In this document: one piece after another, positions 1 through 6,099 of the stretch
Position numbering within the stretch: the stretch's first letter is position 1
Layout: each line of letters starts with the position of its first letter
Source of the DNA: Cohaesibacteraceae bacterium
Lineage (GTDB): Bacteria > Pseudomonadota > Alphaproteobacteria > Rhizobiales > Cohaesibacteraceae
Direction of reading: 5' to 3'
Length of the DNA stretch: 7,417 nucleotides
NCBI GenBank assembly: GCA_016764535.1
Contig: JAESRR010000289.1
Coordinates: forward strand, 1 to 7,417
Program-made: the position numbers and the translations under genes
Notes under the pieces: generated by a model
Database searches by the model: none
What the model was told of the DNA's origin: nothing
What the model saw: the letters and a program-made list of their open reading frames with translations, nothing else

Positions 1-18
1 AAAATCTCAAGAGAGATT
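1..18 (-). terminator. Probable intrinsic terminator of the porin gene (cut by window edge)
   Basis: Read on the minus strand, the porin stop codon runs into a 6-bp perfect stem (AATCTC / GAGATT) with a 4-nt TCTT loop, followed by T residues up to the edge of the window. A stem overlapping the stop codon and leading into a T run fits a compact Rho-independent terminator. The stem is short and AT-rich, and the length of the T tract cannot be seen, so the call is moderate. Confidence 0.45.
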
Positions 19-1132
19 AGAAGTTGCGCTGTACACGAAGACGAGCTTTGAACACTTTAAGATCGGCTTTGCCAGAAGTAGCGCTGTACTCTGTTTTTGA
101 CCAGCCAGCACCGATGCCGATATAAAGACCGGATACACCTGTGTAGTTTACGCGAGTGCCAAGACGGAGCTGTGTGTTATCATTAGCATTTGAATATGCG
201 TCAAATGAGCCATAACCAACATGGAAGTCCTGGGAGACAGTGGAAGACCAGGCATGTGTCAAAGCAGCAAGTGCTGTCCATGCTTTGGATTTTTTCACGT
301 CTGTTCCACTGAGCTCAGCATCGTATTCGCCGTAGCCAGCATATGAAACCGCACCGTCTGCGTACTGGGCACCAAGAGTAACTTTAGTACCTGAAGTTAC
401 ATTAAATGTACCACCAACAGACACACCATAACCGTATGTGGTGTTTACAGTGGAGTTTGTGTTCCGAAGCTGATGCATTGCACCAGTAACTTTCAAAGAA
501 CCCCAGCCCTGTGAAACAGAAACAGCTGCTACAACATCAGGAGCACCGTTACCAGCATGTGCGAATACAGTACCAGCACCACCTGTGCCAGTTCCGGCAT
601 CATTGCGGTTCAGGTCTTCAAGAGACAAAGAAGCGGTCATGCCGTTTCCACCAGCAAAGGTGTAAGCGAATGCTGCTACTGATTCGTCAGAATTTGGACC
701 ATCATAGAAGCCAGCACCGCCTACATTAAAGTAGAATGAGCCAACATAACCCATAGTGAAGCCACGGTACTGGATGTATGCTTTGCCAAGCTTCATCTCG
801 CCGCCATTTGTGCCACTAAAATCAATGAATGAACGCAGAACACCATATTCAGTGTCATTCACTGCATCAAACTTCAGGTAACCTTTACCTGAGAATGTGA
901 CTGCGTCTGATGCACGAGATTTAGGCTCAACATAATCGATCTGTGTGCGAACATAACCACCGATTTTAAGGCATGTTTCTGTACCAGGAATCTGAATGCC
1001 TGTTCCCCAGCCATCAAAATCACAAATACGTACGTAATCTACTGGCTCTGCTACTGGCAGATCTGCTGCCTGTGCGCCGGAAACTGCTACAAGAGCAGCT
1101 GCTGATCCAAGGATCATTGATTTGAAGTTCAT
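17..1132 (-). CDS. Outer-membrane porin, alphaproteobacterial Porin_2 (Omp2b/RopA-like) family
   Basis: This 371-residue protein should form a 16-stranded beta-barrel in the outer membrane for passive diffusion of small hydrophilic solutes, as known for Brucella Omp2b and rhizobial RopA porins. The signal peptide is clear: Lys4, a hydrophobic stretch at residues 6-18, and an AQA|AD cleavage site after Ala22. The mature N-terminus has the family signature: an Asp-Tyr-Val-Arg-Ile-Cys segment (Cys37), then IPGTETCLKIGGYVR around residues 48-62 with Cys54; the two cysteines are conserved in related porins. The body is rich in Gly, Ala, Thr and aromatic residues in alternating strands, and the last residue is Phe, the usual BAM recognition end. 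Length matches the family. ATG1 is preceded by AGG at 1141-1143, 8 nt away. It is separated from the upstream lipoprotein gene by a terminator and has its own promoter. Codon choice looks restricted (Ala mostly GCA/GCT, Thr mostly ACA), as in highly expressed genes. Substrate preference cannot be told. Confidence 0.95.
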   Translation of the reverse strand: MNFKSMILGSAAALVAVSGAQAADLPVAEPVDYVRICDFDGWGTGIQIPGTETCLKIGGYVRTQIDYVEPKSRASDAVTFSGKGYLKFDAVNDTEYGVLRSFIDFSGTNGGEMKLGKAYIQYRGFTMGYVGSFYFNVGGAGFYDGPNSDESVAAFAYTFAGGNGMTASLSLEDLNRNDAGTGTGGAGTVFAHAGNGAPDVVAAVSVSQGWGSLKVTGAMHQLRNTNSTVNTTYGYGVSVGGTFNVTSGTKVTLGAQYADGAVSYAGYGEYDAELSGTDVKKSKAWTALAALTHAWSSTVSQDFHVGYGSFDAYSNANDNTQLRLGTRVNYTGVSGLYIGIGAGWSKTEYSATSGKADLKVFKARLRVQRNF

Positions 1133-1350
1133 TTTACTGACCTATTAAAAGAGTAAGATGAACTGTTTCGGTAGGTAACCGGACAGTCATCACTTGCGAC
1201 ATGGACAACATACGCAACCAGGCAGGACGTTCAATAAACTTCATACACTTGAATACTCAATTAGATATTGCTGTGGCAATTGTGCAACGAAAGGTCTGAA
1301 TGAGATCGGGGAATGGCAGAAATGCTGGGGTATATTTGTGTCGTCAATAT
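1133..1350 (-). other. Long 5' leader of the porin mRNA (inferred)
   Basis: If transcription starts about 7 nt beyond the -10 hexamer, the porin mRNA carries roughly 215-220 untranslated nucleotides. I see no convincing gene on either strand here; the plus-strand reading frame from 1194 has no recognisable protein features. Small hairpins are possible, for example ATTGC-CACA-GCAAT at 1266-1279 and CGGT/ACCG within 1169-1181 just upstream of the ribosome binding region. Long leaders on porin mRNAs are often targets of small RNAs or RNA chaperones, but nothing here proves that. Confidence 0.4.
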
Positions 1351-1366
1351 GGTTTGATATCAAACC
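1351..1366. promoter_or_regulatory. Perfect 16-bp palindrome over the porin -10, candidate operator
   Basis: GGTTTGATATCAAACC reads identically on both strands with no spacer. It covers the proposed -10 hexamer of the porin promoter (1357-1362) and reaches towards the predicted transcription start. A dimeric regulator binding here would block RNA polymerase, so a repressor site is the simplest reading. I do not recognise it as the site of a known regulator. No second copy was seen elsewhere in the window. Confidence 0.5.
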
Positions 1367-1385
1367 GGGCGGCAAATTGAGTCAA
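1357..1385 (-). promoter_or_regulatory. Probable sigma70-type promoter of the porin gene
   Basis: On the minus strand a TTGACT -35 hexamer (1380-1385) is followed by exactly 17 bp and a TGATAT -10 hexamer (1357-1362). The -35 matches five of six consensus bases. The -10 matches three of six of the E. coli consensus but shares ATAT with the CTATAT form described for rhizobial promoters. It lies downstream of the lipoprotein terminator in the correct orientation. The expected start is near 1350. No comparably good pair was seen closer to the porin ATG. Confidence 0.55.
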
Positions 1386-1399
1386 TTCATGGCAAATTG
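1371..1399 (-). repeat. Pair of 9-bp direct repeats, 20-bp period, around the porin -35
   Basis: The 9-mer CAATTTGCC (minus-strand reading) occurs at 1371-1379 and again at 1391-1399, exactly 20 bp apart, about two helical turns. One copy fills the -35/-10 spacer end next to the -35 element and the other lies just upstream of it, so both would face the same side of the DNA. This spacing is typical of tandem binding by a response regulator or other activator. The regulator is not identifiable from the sequence. Confidence 0.45.
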
Positions 1400-1442
1400 C
1401 ATACAATTCGGGGTTCAAAGTTGCCAAATACAAAGCGAATCT

Positions 1443-1475
1443 GCAAACAAAAATGCCCGCCAAAATGACGGGCAT
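1443..1475 (-). terminator. Strong intrinsic terminator after the lipoprotein gene
   Basis: On the minus strand a 9-bp stem (ATGCCCGTC / GGCGGGCAT with one G-T wobble) closes a 5-nt ATTTT loop and is followed directly by TTTTGTTT. GC-rich stem, short loop and T tract are all present, 22 bp after the lipoprotein stop codon. It should end transcription of the ileS-lspA-lipoprotein unit and insulate the porin gene. No T tract follows on the plus strand, so it appears one-directional. Confidence 0.9.
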
Positions 1476-1497
1476 GGGATACTTTGGTCAGGCTCCG

Positions 1498-2181
1498 CTA
1501 AAAAGGCCACAACCTGCTAAAAATGGACCCGCTCTTTTTCTTTGGCTCTTCTTCGTCTTTAATTACACCATATGCCGCTGTTTTTGCCGGAATTCGGTAG
1601 GCAGTTGGCGGATCGGTTAAATAGCGTCTTGTTGGAATGCCGTTTGCATCCAGTCCAGCTGTTTTTGTGTTTTCATCTTTCACGCGTTTTATCTTGCGCA
1701 ATACGTCGGGAGACAAGGGCGCGCTGTCTAAATTATCACCACCTGCGTTTGAAGATGCTACCCGGGAGCCGCCAAAATCATTATTATCGCGAATATAGGC
1801 CAGTTCTTGCGGCGTAAAAACCTTGCCTGGTTCCAGATCACGCAACAGAGCCTCGTGGCTATTGGCTTTTTTTAATTTTGCCCGCAGTTTACGCAACTCG
1901 TCAGGATCAGTCGGCCAGTCCTGATTTGAAGCAGACGCGTATGCCTGAGGAGAGGGCAGGGCAATTCCATCCGGTGGGAGTACAATGGGTGCACGATTTT
2001 TGTAGGCAATTGGTTCAGAGTCAGCTGTACTGCTGCCGATAGCGCCCATTAAACCTTTTGCAAGTGCGGCTTCCTGCGTGTCTCCGGTTCCATAGGTTGT
2101 TCCAATGCCACCCGAGCAGGCGCCTAGCACAAGCGTCAGCGTCGCAGAAATTCCCAATTTTCGGATGTGGTTTCCAGACAC
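1498..2181 (-). CDS. Outer-membrane lipoprotein, possible BamF (DUF3035-like) BAM subunit
   Basis: The predicted product has 227 residues from a GTG start. The start is chosen because GAGAGGA lies 6 nt upstream and because it gives a compact lipoprotein signal: Asn/His/Arg/Lys n-region, hydrophobic LGISATLTLVL core and a Leu-Gly-Ala-Cys lipobox with Cys22 as the lipidated residue. The frame stays open to an ATG at 2304, but that would bury the signal behind 41 charged, Cys-containing residues and has no convincing ribosome site. After Cys comes a Gly/Ser-rich linker, then a segment with RAPIVLPPDG around residues 66-75, resembling the RAPLVVPPDF motif I associate with BamF/DUF3035 lipoproteins of alphaproteobacteria. 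The rest is charged and Pro/Asp-rich with a Lys-rich helix (about residues 95-112) and a basic tail ending in SIFSRLWPF. It would be processed by LspA, encoded just upstream. Lipoprotein status is firm; the BamF assignment rests on one motif and context. Confidence 0.8.
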   Translation of the reverse strand: MSGNHIRKLGISATLTLVLGACSGGIGTTYGTGDTQEAALAKGLMGAIGSSTADSEPIAYKNRAPIVLPPDGIALPSPQAYASASNQDWPTDPDELRKLRAKLKKANSHEALLRDLEPGKVFTPQELAYIRDNNDFGGSRVASSNAGGDNLDSAPLSPDVLRKIKRVKDENTKTAGLDANGIPTRRYLTDPPTAYRIPAKTAAYGVIKDEEEPKKKSGSIFSRLWPF

Positions 2182-2187
2182 AGCAAA

Positions 2188-2194
2188 TCCTCTC
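2188..2194 (-). promoter_or_regulatory. Shine-Dalgarno sequence deciding the GTG start of the lipoprotein
   Basis: GAGAGGA on the minus strand sits 6 nt before the GTG at 2181-2179. It is a strong match to the anti-Shine-Dalgarno sequence and the best ribosome site anywhere between lspA and the lipobox. It argues against starting at the ATG at 2304. Confidence 0.8.
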
Positions 2195-2363
2195 AACGCA
2201 ATACACAATTCATCAGTATCCGAACATACAGTGATTTCCTGTATTCCGCACTGCTTCTGTGACAGATTAATGCGGCAGGACCTGGACGTTCGATTTCTTT
2301 TCATATCTCAAACGTCAATGAGCTGCAATCTTTCTAATTATAAAGCAAAATGGAATCCCGCTT

Positions 2364-2885
2364 CTAATTTCGTTTATGTTGCAGCATACTGTCAAGTAAC
2401 AGCAGAATAACCCCGATTGTGATGAATGCATCGGCGGTATTGAATATAAATTTGGTATCGTTGTTCCAGTGCAAATGTAAAAAATCGACAACAGCACCAT
2501 GTGCAATTCTGTCGATAATATTGCCCATTGCGCCACCCATTATGCAGCCTATCGCCAACCCACCCCAATAAGTTCGAACGTCTTTTAACCAGTATATAAG
2601 AAAGGCAAAGGCAATAATCGCAATCCCAATAAGCAGGATTTGGGTCTTGCTATCATCATGGGATAACATGCCAAATGAGATGCCTTTGTTCCATACCAAA
2701 ACAAGATCAAGAAACGGCAATAGATATAGTTTTGGCTGAAACGCAATATCATAAATGTAAAGCAGGCCAAGCTTTACAGCCTGGTCCACAATGGCGAGAA
2801 ACACTGCACAAATCAGCGCGAGGATTACAGCCTTGCGATGCGGAGTGTCAGCAGATGGCATCGATGTTGTTCCTGTATCAGGCAT
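2364..2885 (-). CDS. lspA: Lipoprotein signal peptidase (signal peptidase II)
   Basis: This integral inner-membrane aspartyl protease cleaves the signal peptide of diacylglyceryl-modified prolipoproteins and is the target of globomycin. The 173-residue product has four hydrophobic segments at about 18-38, 82-100, 107-124 and 151-168. Family motifs are intact: Asp34-Gln with Lys38 in the first helix, VWNKGISFG at 64-72, GNIIDR at 121-126 with catalytic Asp125, VVDF at 132-135 and FNTADAF at 148-154 with catalytic Asp152. The first ATG (2885) lies inside the ileS end, giving an 8-bp overlap (ATGCCTGA) that suggests translational coupling. A second in-frame ATG at 2861 has a better Shine-Dalgarno (AGGA at 2871-2874, 9 nt away) and would give 165 residues, close to the usual size, so the true start is uncertain by eight codons. 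A lipoprotein that it should process is encoded next. Confidence 0.97.
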   Translation of the reverse strand: MPDTGTTSMPSADTPHRKAVILALICAVFLAIVDQAVKLGLLYIYDIAFQPKLYLLPFLDLVLVWNKGISFGMLSHDDSKTQILLIGIAIIAFAFLIYWLKDVRTYWGGLAIGCIMGGAMGNIIDRIAHGAVVDFLHLHWNNDTKFIFNTADAFITIGVILLLLDSMLQHKRN

Positions 2886-5808
2886 CCAGTTCTCGCATGA
2901 CAGCTGCGTCCCTCAGGGAAAGTTGTGGGTAGTCCGGGTCTGAGCCAACTTCTGGAAGGATGCGCCAGGATCGTTGACATTTTGTGCCTTCTGCCAACGC
3001 TGCAACAATAGCAACACCTTCCACGTCATCCAGCCTAAACGCCGTTGATGGCGCTTCGGTCTTTAAAAGCTCAGCCTGGGAGGTGATAGAAATTTCGGCC
3101 AGATCAACATCTTCAATGGCTTCCAGTAATGCTGGATTGGTTATGTGGATTATTGGCGCGGCCTCCAATGATGAGCCTATGCGTTTTTCGCGTCTCTCAA
3201 TTTCCAGTGATCCAGTCACAACGCGACGAACTTCGCGGATTTTGTCCCATTTCTCACCAAGAGTGGAATTGCTCCAGGATGCAGGAACGGTTCGGAATTG
3301 TTGGCAGTGGATGGAATCATCTTCTGACGGATGGCGCTGTAGCCAGCTTTCTTCCATTGTAAATGGCATCAGGGGCGCCAGCCACAATATCAAATGGTCA
3401 AAAAGTTCGCTTATGACAAAAAGAGAGGCCATGCGTCTTTGTGATGAAGGCGCATCACAATAGAGAACATCCTTTCGGACATCAAAATAGAACGCGCTTA
3501 GCTCAACAACCATGAAGTTGAACAAGGTTGAAAACACTTTTTTGAAGTCAAAATCATGATACGCCTGCCTGACAATTCCGTCCAGCTCGTGCAATCGATG
3601 CAACATAAGTTGTTCAAGTTCCGGCATCTCAGTAATTGAAACGGAAGAAACTTCACTGGAAGCATCATAATGGGACAGAGAACCAAGCATCCAGCGCAAG
3701 GTATTACGCATTTTACGATATGAATCTGCGTTGGTTTTAACGATTTCCGGACCAATTTTCTGGTCATCCCAATAGTCAACAGACGCCACCCACAGACGCA
3801 GTATGTCAGCACCATACTGTTTAATGATGTCCTGGGGCGCAATGGTGTTTCCCAGAGATTTGGACATTTTTCGGCCATCTTCAGCCATGGTGAAGCCATG
3901 TGTAAGGACAGCATCGTAGGGTGCGCGCCCCCGTGTGCCACATGATTCGAGCAGCGAAGAGTGGAACCAGCCACGATGTTGATCAGAACCTTCAAGATAT
4001 AGATCAGCAGGCCACTTCAGATCAGGGCGTTGTTCAAGACAAAAGGCATGGGTCGATCCGGAATCAAACCAGACGTCGCAAATGTCTCTAACCTGATCCC
4101 ATTCGTCTACATTATCTACGAGGCCATCAAGGAAACGCTCTTTTGCGCCATCGGCAAACCAGGCATCTGCCCCTTCAACTGTGAATGCATCGAGGATACG
4201 TTTATCTATACGCTTGTCGCGAAGAATTTCCGTTGGATCGTTCTTCTTTGTGAAAATTGCAATTGGTACACCCCAGGCTCGTTGTCGGGAGACAACCCAG
4301 TCTGGACGTTGCTCAATCATGGCCCGAAGACGGTTCTGACCGGATTGTGGAACAAAGCGTGTGGCGTCAATTGCAGCAAGGGCCCGACTGCGCAAAGTGC
4401 TGCCATCACCCAGATCCTTGTCCATACCAATGAACCACTGAGGGGTATTACGGAATATTAGCGGTGCTTTGGAGCGCCAGGAATGCGGATAGGAATGTTT
4501 GATTCGCCCGCGGGCAATCAGCCCGCCTGCTTCAATAAGTTTGGCGATTACAGCTTTGTTGGTCGAGCCTTCTTTACCCTTGCGGTCAAGAATATAACAA
4601 TTTTCAAAAAGCGGCACATAGGGATAATAGGAACCGTCTTCCATCACAGTGTGAGGAACTTCAGTAAGTCCACATTCTGCAAAACGATCTTTGTATTGAA
4701 CAAATATTTCAAAATCGTCTGCGCCATGGCCTGGGGCAGTGTGGACAAATCCGGTTCCAGCTTCGTCCGTCACATGATCACCGGAAAGCATGGGAACATC
4801 GAAATCGAAATATCCCCCGGTGTCGGCAACTCCGCGGAAAGGATGTGCGCATGCTTTAATATCGGATGCATCTACATCGGAGATGCGGCTGAAAGTTTCA
4901 ACCCGCGCTGCATCAAATACGTTTTGTGCAAGGGTATCGGCGAGCACATATTTATCACCGACTAAAGCCCAGTTGCCATCAGGTGCAGTTGTAACTTCAT
5001 ACAGTCCGTAAGACACAGTGGGGGAATAACAAATGGCGCGGTTCGCTGGGATAGTCCAGGGCGTCGTCGTCCAGATGACAACTTTTGCACTCTGAAGCTC
5101 CGGAGTGCTGCTAACAATATCAAATGGAACCCAGATCGTATGGCTTTCGTGATCGTGATATTCAACTTCAGCCTCAGCCAACGCAGTTTTTTCCACGATG
5201 GACCACATGACAGGCTTTGATCCCTGAAATAATTGTCCTGACATGTTGAATTTCAGCAATTCCGCAGCGATATGCGATTCGGCCTTGAAATTCATTGTCG
5301 TGTAATAGTTTTCAAAATCCCCGAGTACGCCCAGGCGTTGAAACTCTTTGACTTGTGTTCCGATCCACTGGCCAGCGAAATCCCGACACTCTTTACGGAA
5401 TTCGTTTATCGGAACAACGTCTTTGTTTTTGCCCTTTTTTCGATATTTTTCCTCGATCTTCCATTCAATAGGCAAACCGTGGCAATCCCACCCAGGAACA
5501 TAATTGGCATCTTTGCCCTGCATCTGTTGTGAGCGAGTTATGATGTCTTTCAGGGTTTTATTCAGCGCATGGCCAATATGTAGATTACCGTTGGCATAGG
5601 GAGGCCCGTCATGCAGGACGTATTGTTCACGGCCTTTCGACTGTTCTCTCAATTTTTTATATAGATCCAGACGATTCCAGCGCTCTATCAGTTTTGGCTC
5701 GTTTTTTGGAAGCCCGGCACGCATCGGAAAATCGGTTTTTGGCAGGTAAAGTGTATCGGAATAATCACGATCGGCCGTATCCGAATTGGCGGAATTTTTA
5801 TCACTCAT
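2878..5808 (-). CDS. ileS: Isoleucine--tRNA ligase
   Basis: This cytoplasmic class Ia aminoacyl-tRNA synthetase charges tRNA-Ile and hydrolyses mischarged valine. At 976 residues it is full length (E. coli 938). Visible landmarks in order: PPYANGNLHIGHALNK with the HIGH signature at 77-80; GWDCHGLPIE at 106-115; the CP1 editing domain with the threonine-rich WTTTPWTIPAN at 246-256 and GTGFVHTAPGHGADD at 351-365; WVVSRQRAWGVPI at 504-516; DVWFDSGSTH at 579-588; the KMSKS loop at 647-651; then the anticodon-binding helical domain. The C-terminal zinc-ribbon region is degenerate: Cys944 remains, but the other three ligand positions appear as Ser947, Ser964 and Asp967. Start ATG5808 fits the typical IleS N-terminus before the DFPMRAGLP segment (26-34), although only a weak GGAC lies upstream. 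Its stop overlaps the lspA start by 8 bp. The 291-bp gap after ribF suggests its own promoter. Confidence 0.98.
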   Translation of the reverse strand: MSDKNSANSDTADRDYSDTLYLPKTDFPMRAGLPKNEPKLIERWNRLDLYKKLREQSKGREQYVLHDGPPYANGNLHIGHALNKTLKDIITRSQQMQGKDANYVPGWDCHGLPIEWKIEEKYRKKGKNKDVVPINEFRKECRDFAGQWIGTQVKEFQRLGVLGDFENYYTTMNFKAESHIAAELLKFNMSGQLFQGSKPVMWSIVEKTALAEAEVEYHDHESHTIWVPFDIVSSTPELQSAKVVIWTTTPWTIPANRAICYSPTVSYGLYEVTTAPDGNWALVGDKYVLADTLAQNVFDAARVETFSRISDVDASDIKACAHPFRGVADTGGYFDFDVPMLSGDHVTDEAGTGFVHTAPGHGADDFEIFVQYKDRFAECGLTEVPHTVMEDGSYYPYVPLFENCYILDRKGKEGSTNKAVIAKLIEAGGLIARGRIKHSYPHSWRSKAPLIFRNTPQWFIGMDKDLGDGSTLRSRALAAIDATRFVPQSGQNRLRAMIEQRPDWVVSRQRAWGVPIAIFTKKNDPTEILRDKRIDKRILDAFTVEGADAWFADGAKERFLDGLVDNVDEWDQVRDICDVWFDSGSTHAFCLEQRPDLKWPADLYLEGSDQHRGWFHSSLLESCGTRGRAPYDAVLTHGFTMAEDGRKMSKSLGNTIAPQDIIKQYGADILRLWVASVDYWDDQKIGPEIVKTNADSYRKMRNTLRWMLGSLSHYDASSEVSSVSITEMPELEQLMLHRLHELDGIVRQAYHDFDFKKVFSTLFNFMVVELSAFYFDVRKDVLYCDAPSSQRRMASLFVISELFDHLILWLAPLMPFTMEESWLQRHPSEDDSIHCQQFRTVPASWSNSTLGEKWDKIREVRRVVTGSLEIERREKRIGSSLEAAPIIHITNPALLEAIEDVDLAEISITSQAELLKTEAPSTAFRLDDVEGVAIVAALAEGTKCQRSWRILPEVGSDPDYPQLSLRDAAVMRELDA

Positions 5809-5903
5809 AAAGACAGTCCAGTGGTCGTTTGCGCTGAAAAATACATCGCGGATTTGATTTGTGGGTACGCTACTCCACGCATTGAAAACTATTCAAAGCG
5901 CAG

Positions 5904-5950
5904 ACTTCCCGGTCCTTCGGAGCTAATGCTCAGACAAAGGCCGGGCAAGT
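5904..5950. other. 47-nt imperfect hairpin in the ribF-ileS gap (ileS leader)
   Basis: Read on the minus strand, the arms pair as ACTT/AAGT, CCCGG/CCGGG, CCTT/AAGG and GAGC/GCTC around an ATTA loop, 17 base pairs in all. Interruptions are single unpaired bases (G on one arm, A on the other) and an asymmetric 5/2-nt internal loop. No T tract follows on either strand, so it is not a canonical intrinsic terminator. It lies about 95-140 nt upstream of the ileS ATG and 150 nt beyond the ribF stop. It could be a structured ileS leader, an mRNA-processing or stability element after ribF, or a small dispersed palindromic repeat. It lacks the T-box core sequence, so T-box control is not supported. Confidence 0.6.
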
Positions 5951-6042
5951 AATTCGTATTTGTGCCAGAAAATGGCTATCAGTTTTGTTCATGGTTCGCT
6001 TTGTGCAAGCCTGATTAAGATGCCGTTGTTCTATCAGCGACC

Positions 6043-6070
6043 AATATACAAGAGCAAGGGGAATTGTCGG
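6043..6070 (-). promoter_or_regulatory. Candidate promoter for ileS-lspA-lipoprotein
   Basis: On the minus strand CCGACA (6065-6070, four of six matches to TTGACA) is followed by 16 bp and TATATT (6043-6048, five of six matches to TATAAT). It lies just after the ribF stop codon, in the only sizeable gap before ileS. A start near 6036 would give an ileS leader of about 230 nt that includes the 5904-5950 hairpin. The -35 and spacer are imperfect; read-through from ribF is also possible. Confidence 0.35.
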
Positions 6071-6099
6071 ATTTGTTTTATGTCAGGTAAATCAAAAAT

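Noticed and set aside
1194..1520. Plus-strand 108-codon frame across the porin upstream region
   Set aside because: It crosses the porin promoter, the lipoprotein terminator and the lipoprotein stop, lacks a ribosome site and has no recognisable protein features.
2182..2304. N-terminal extension of the lipoprotein to the ATG at 2304
   Set aside because: It would place 41 charged residues ahead of a lipoprotein signal peptide; the strong Shine-Dalgarno at 2188-2194 supports the GTG at 2181.
2337..2342. Perfect TATAAT on the minus strand just after the lspA stop
   Set aside because: The sequence 16-18 bp upstream (around AGAAGC) has no -35 likeness, and AT-rich gene junctions give such matches by chance. 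A start here for the lipoprotein remains possible but is not supported.
3498..3995. Minus-strand 165-codon frame inside ileS
   Set aside because: It is a shifted frame of ileS; the ileS frame itself runs unbroken through DVWFDSGSTH and KMSKS there, so there is no frameshift.
4030..4965. Two plus-strand open frames of 143 and 160 codons antisense to ileS
   Set aside because: They lie wholly opposite a well-supported ileS, show no recognisable domain, and look like by-products of ileS codon composition.
5809..6099. T-box riboswitch controlling ileS
   Set aside because: The conserved T-box core sequence is absent and no terminator/antiterminator pair with a T tract is present; T-boxes are also not expected in this group.
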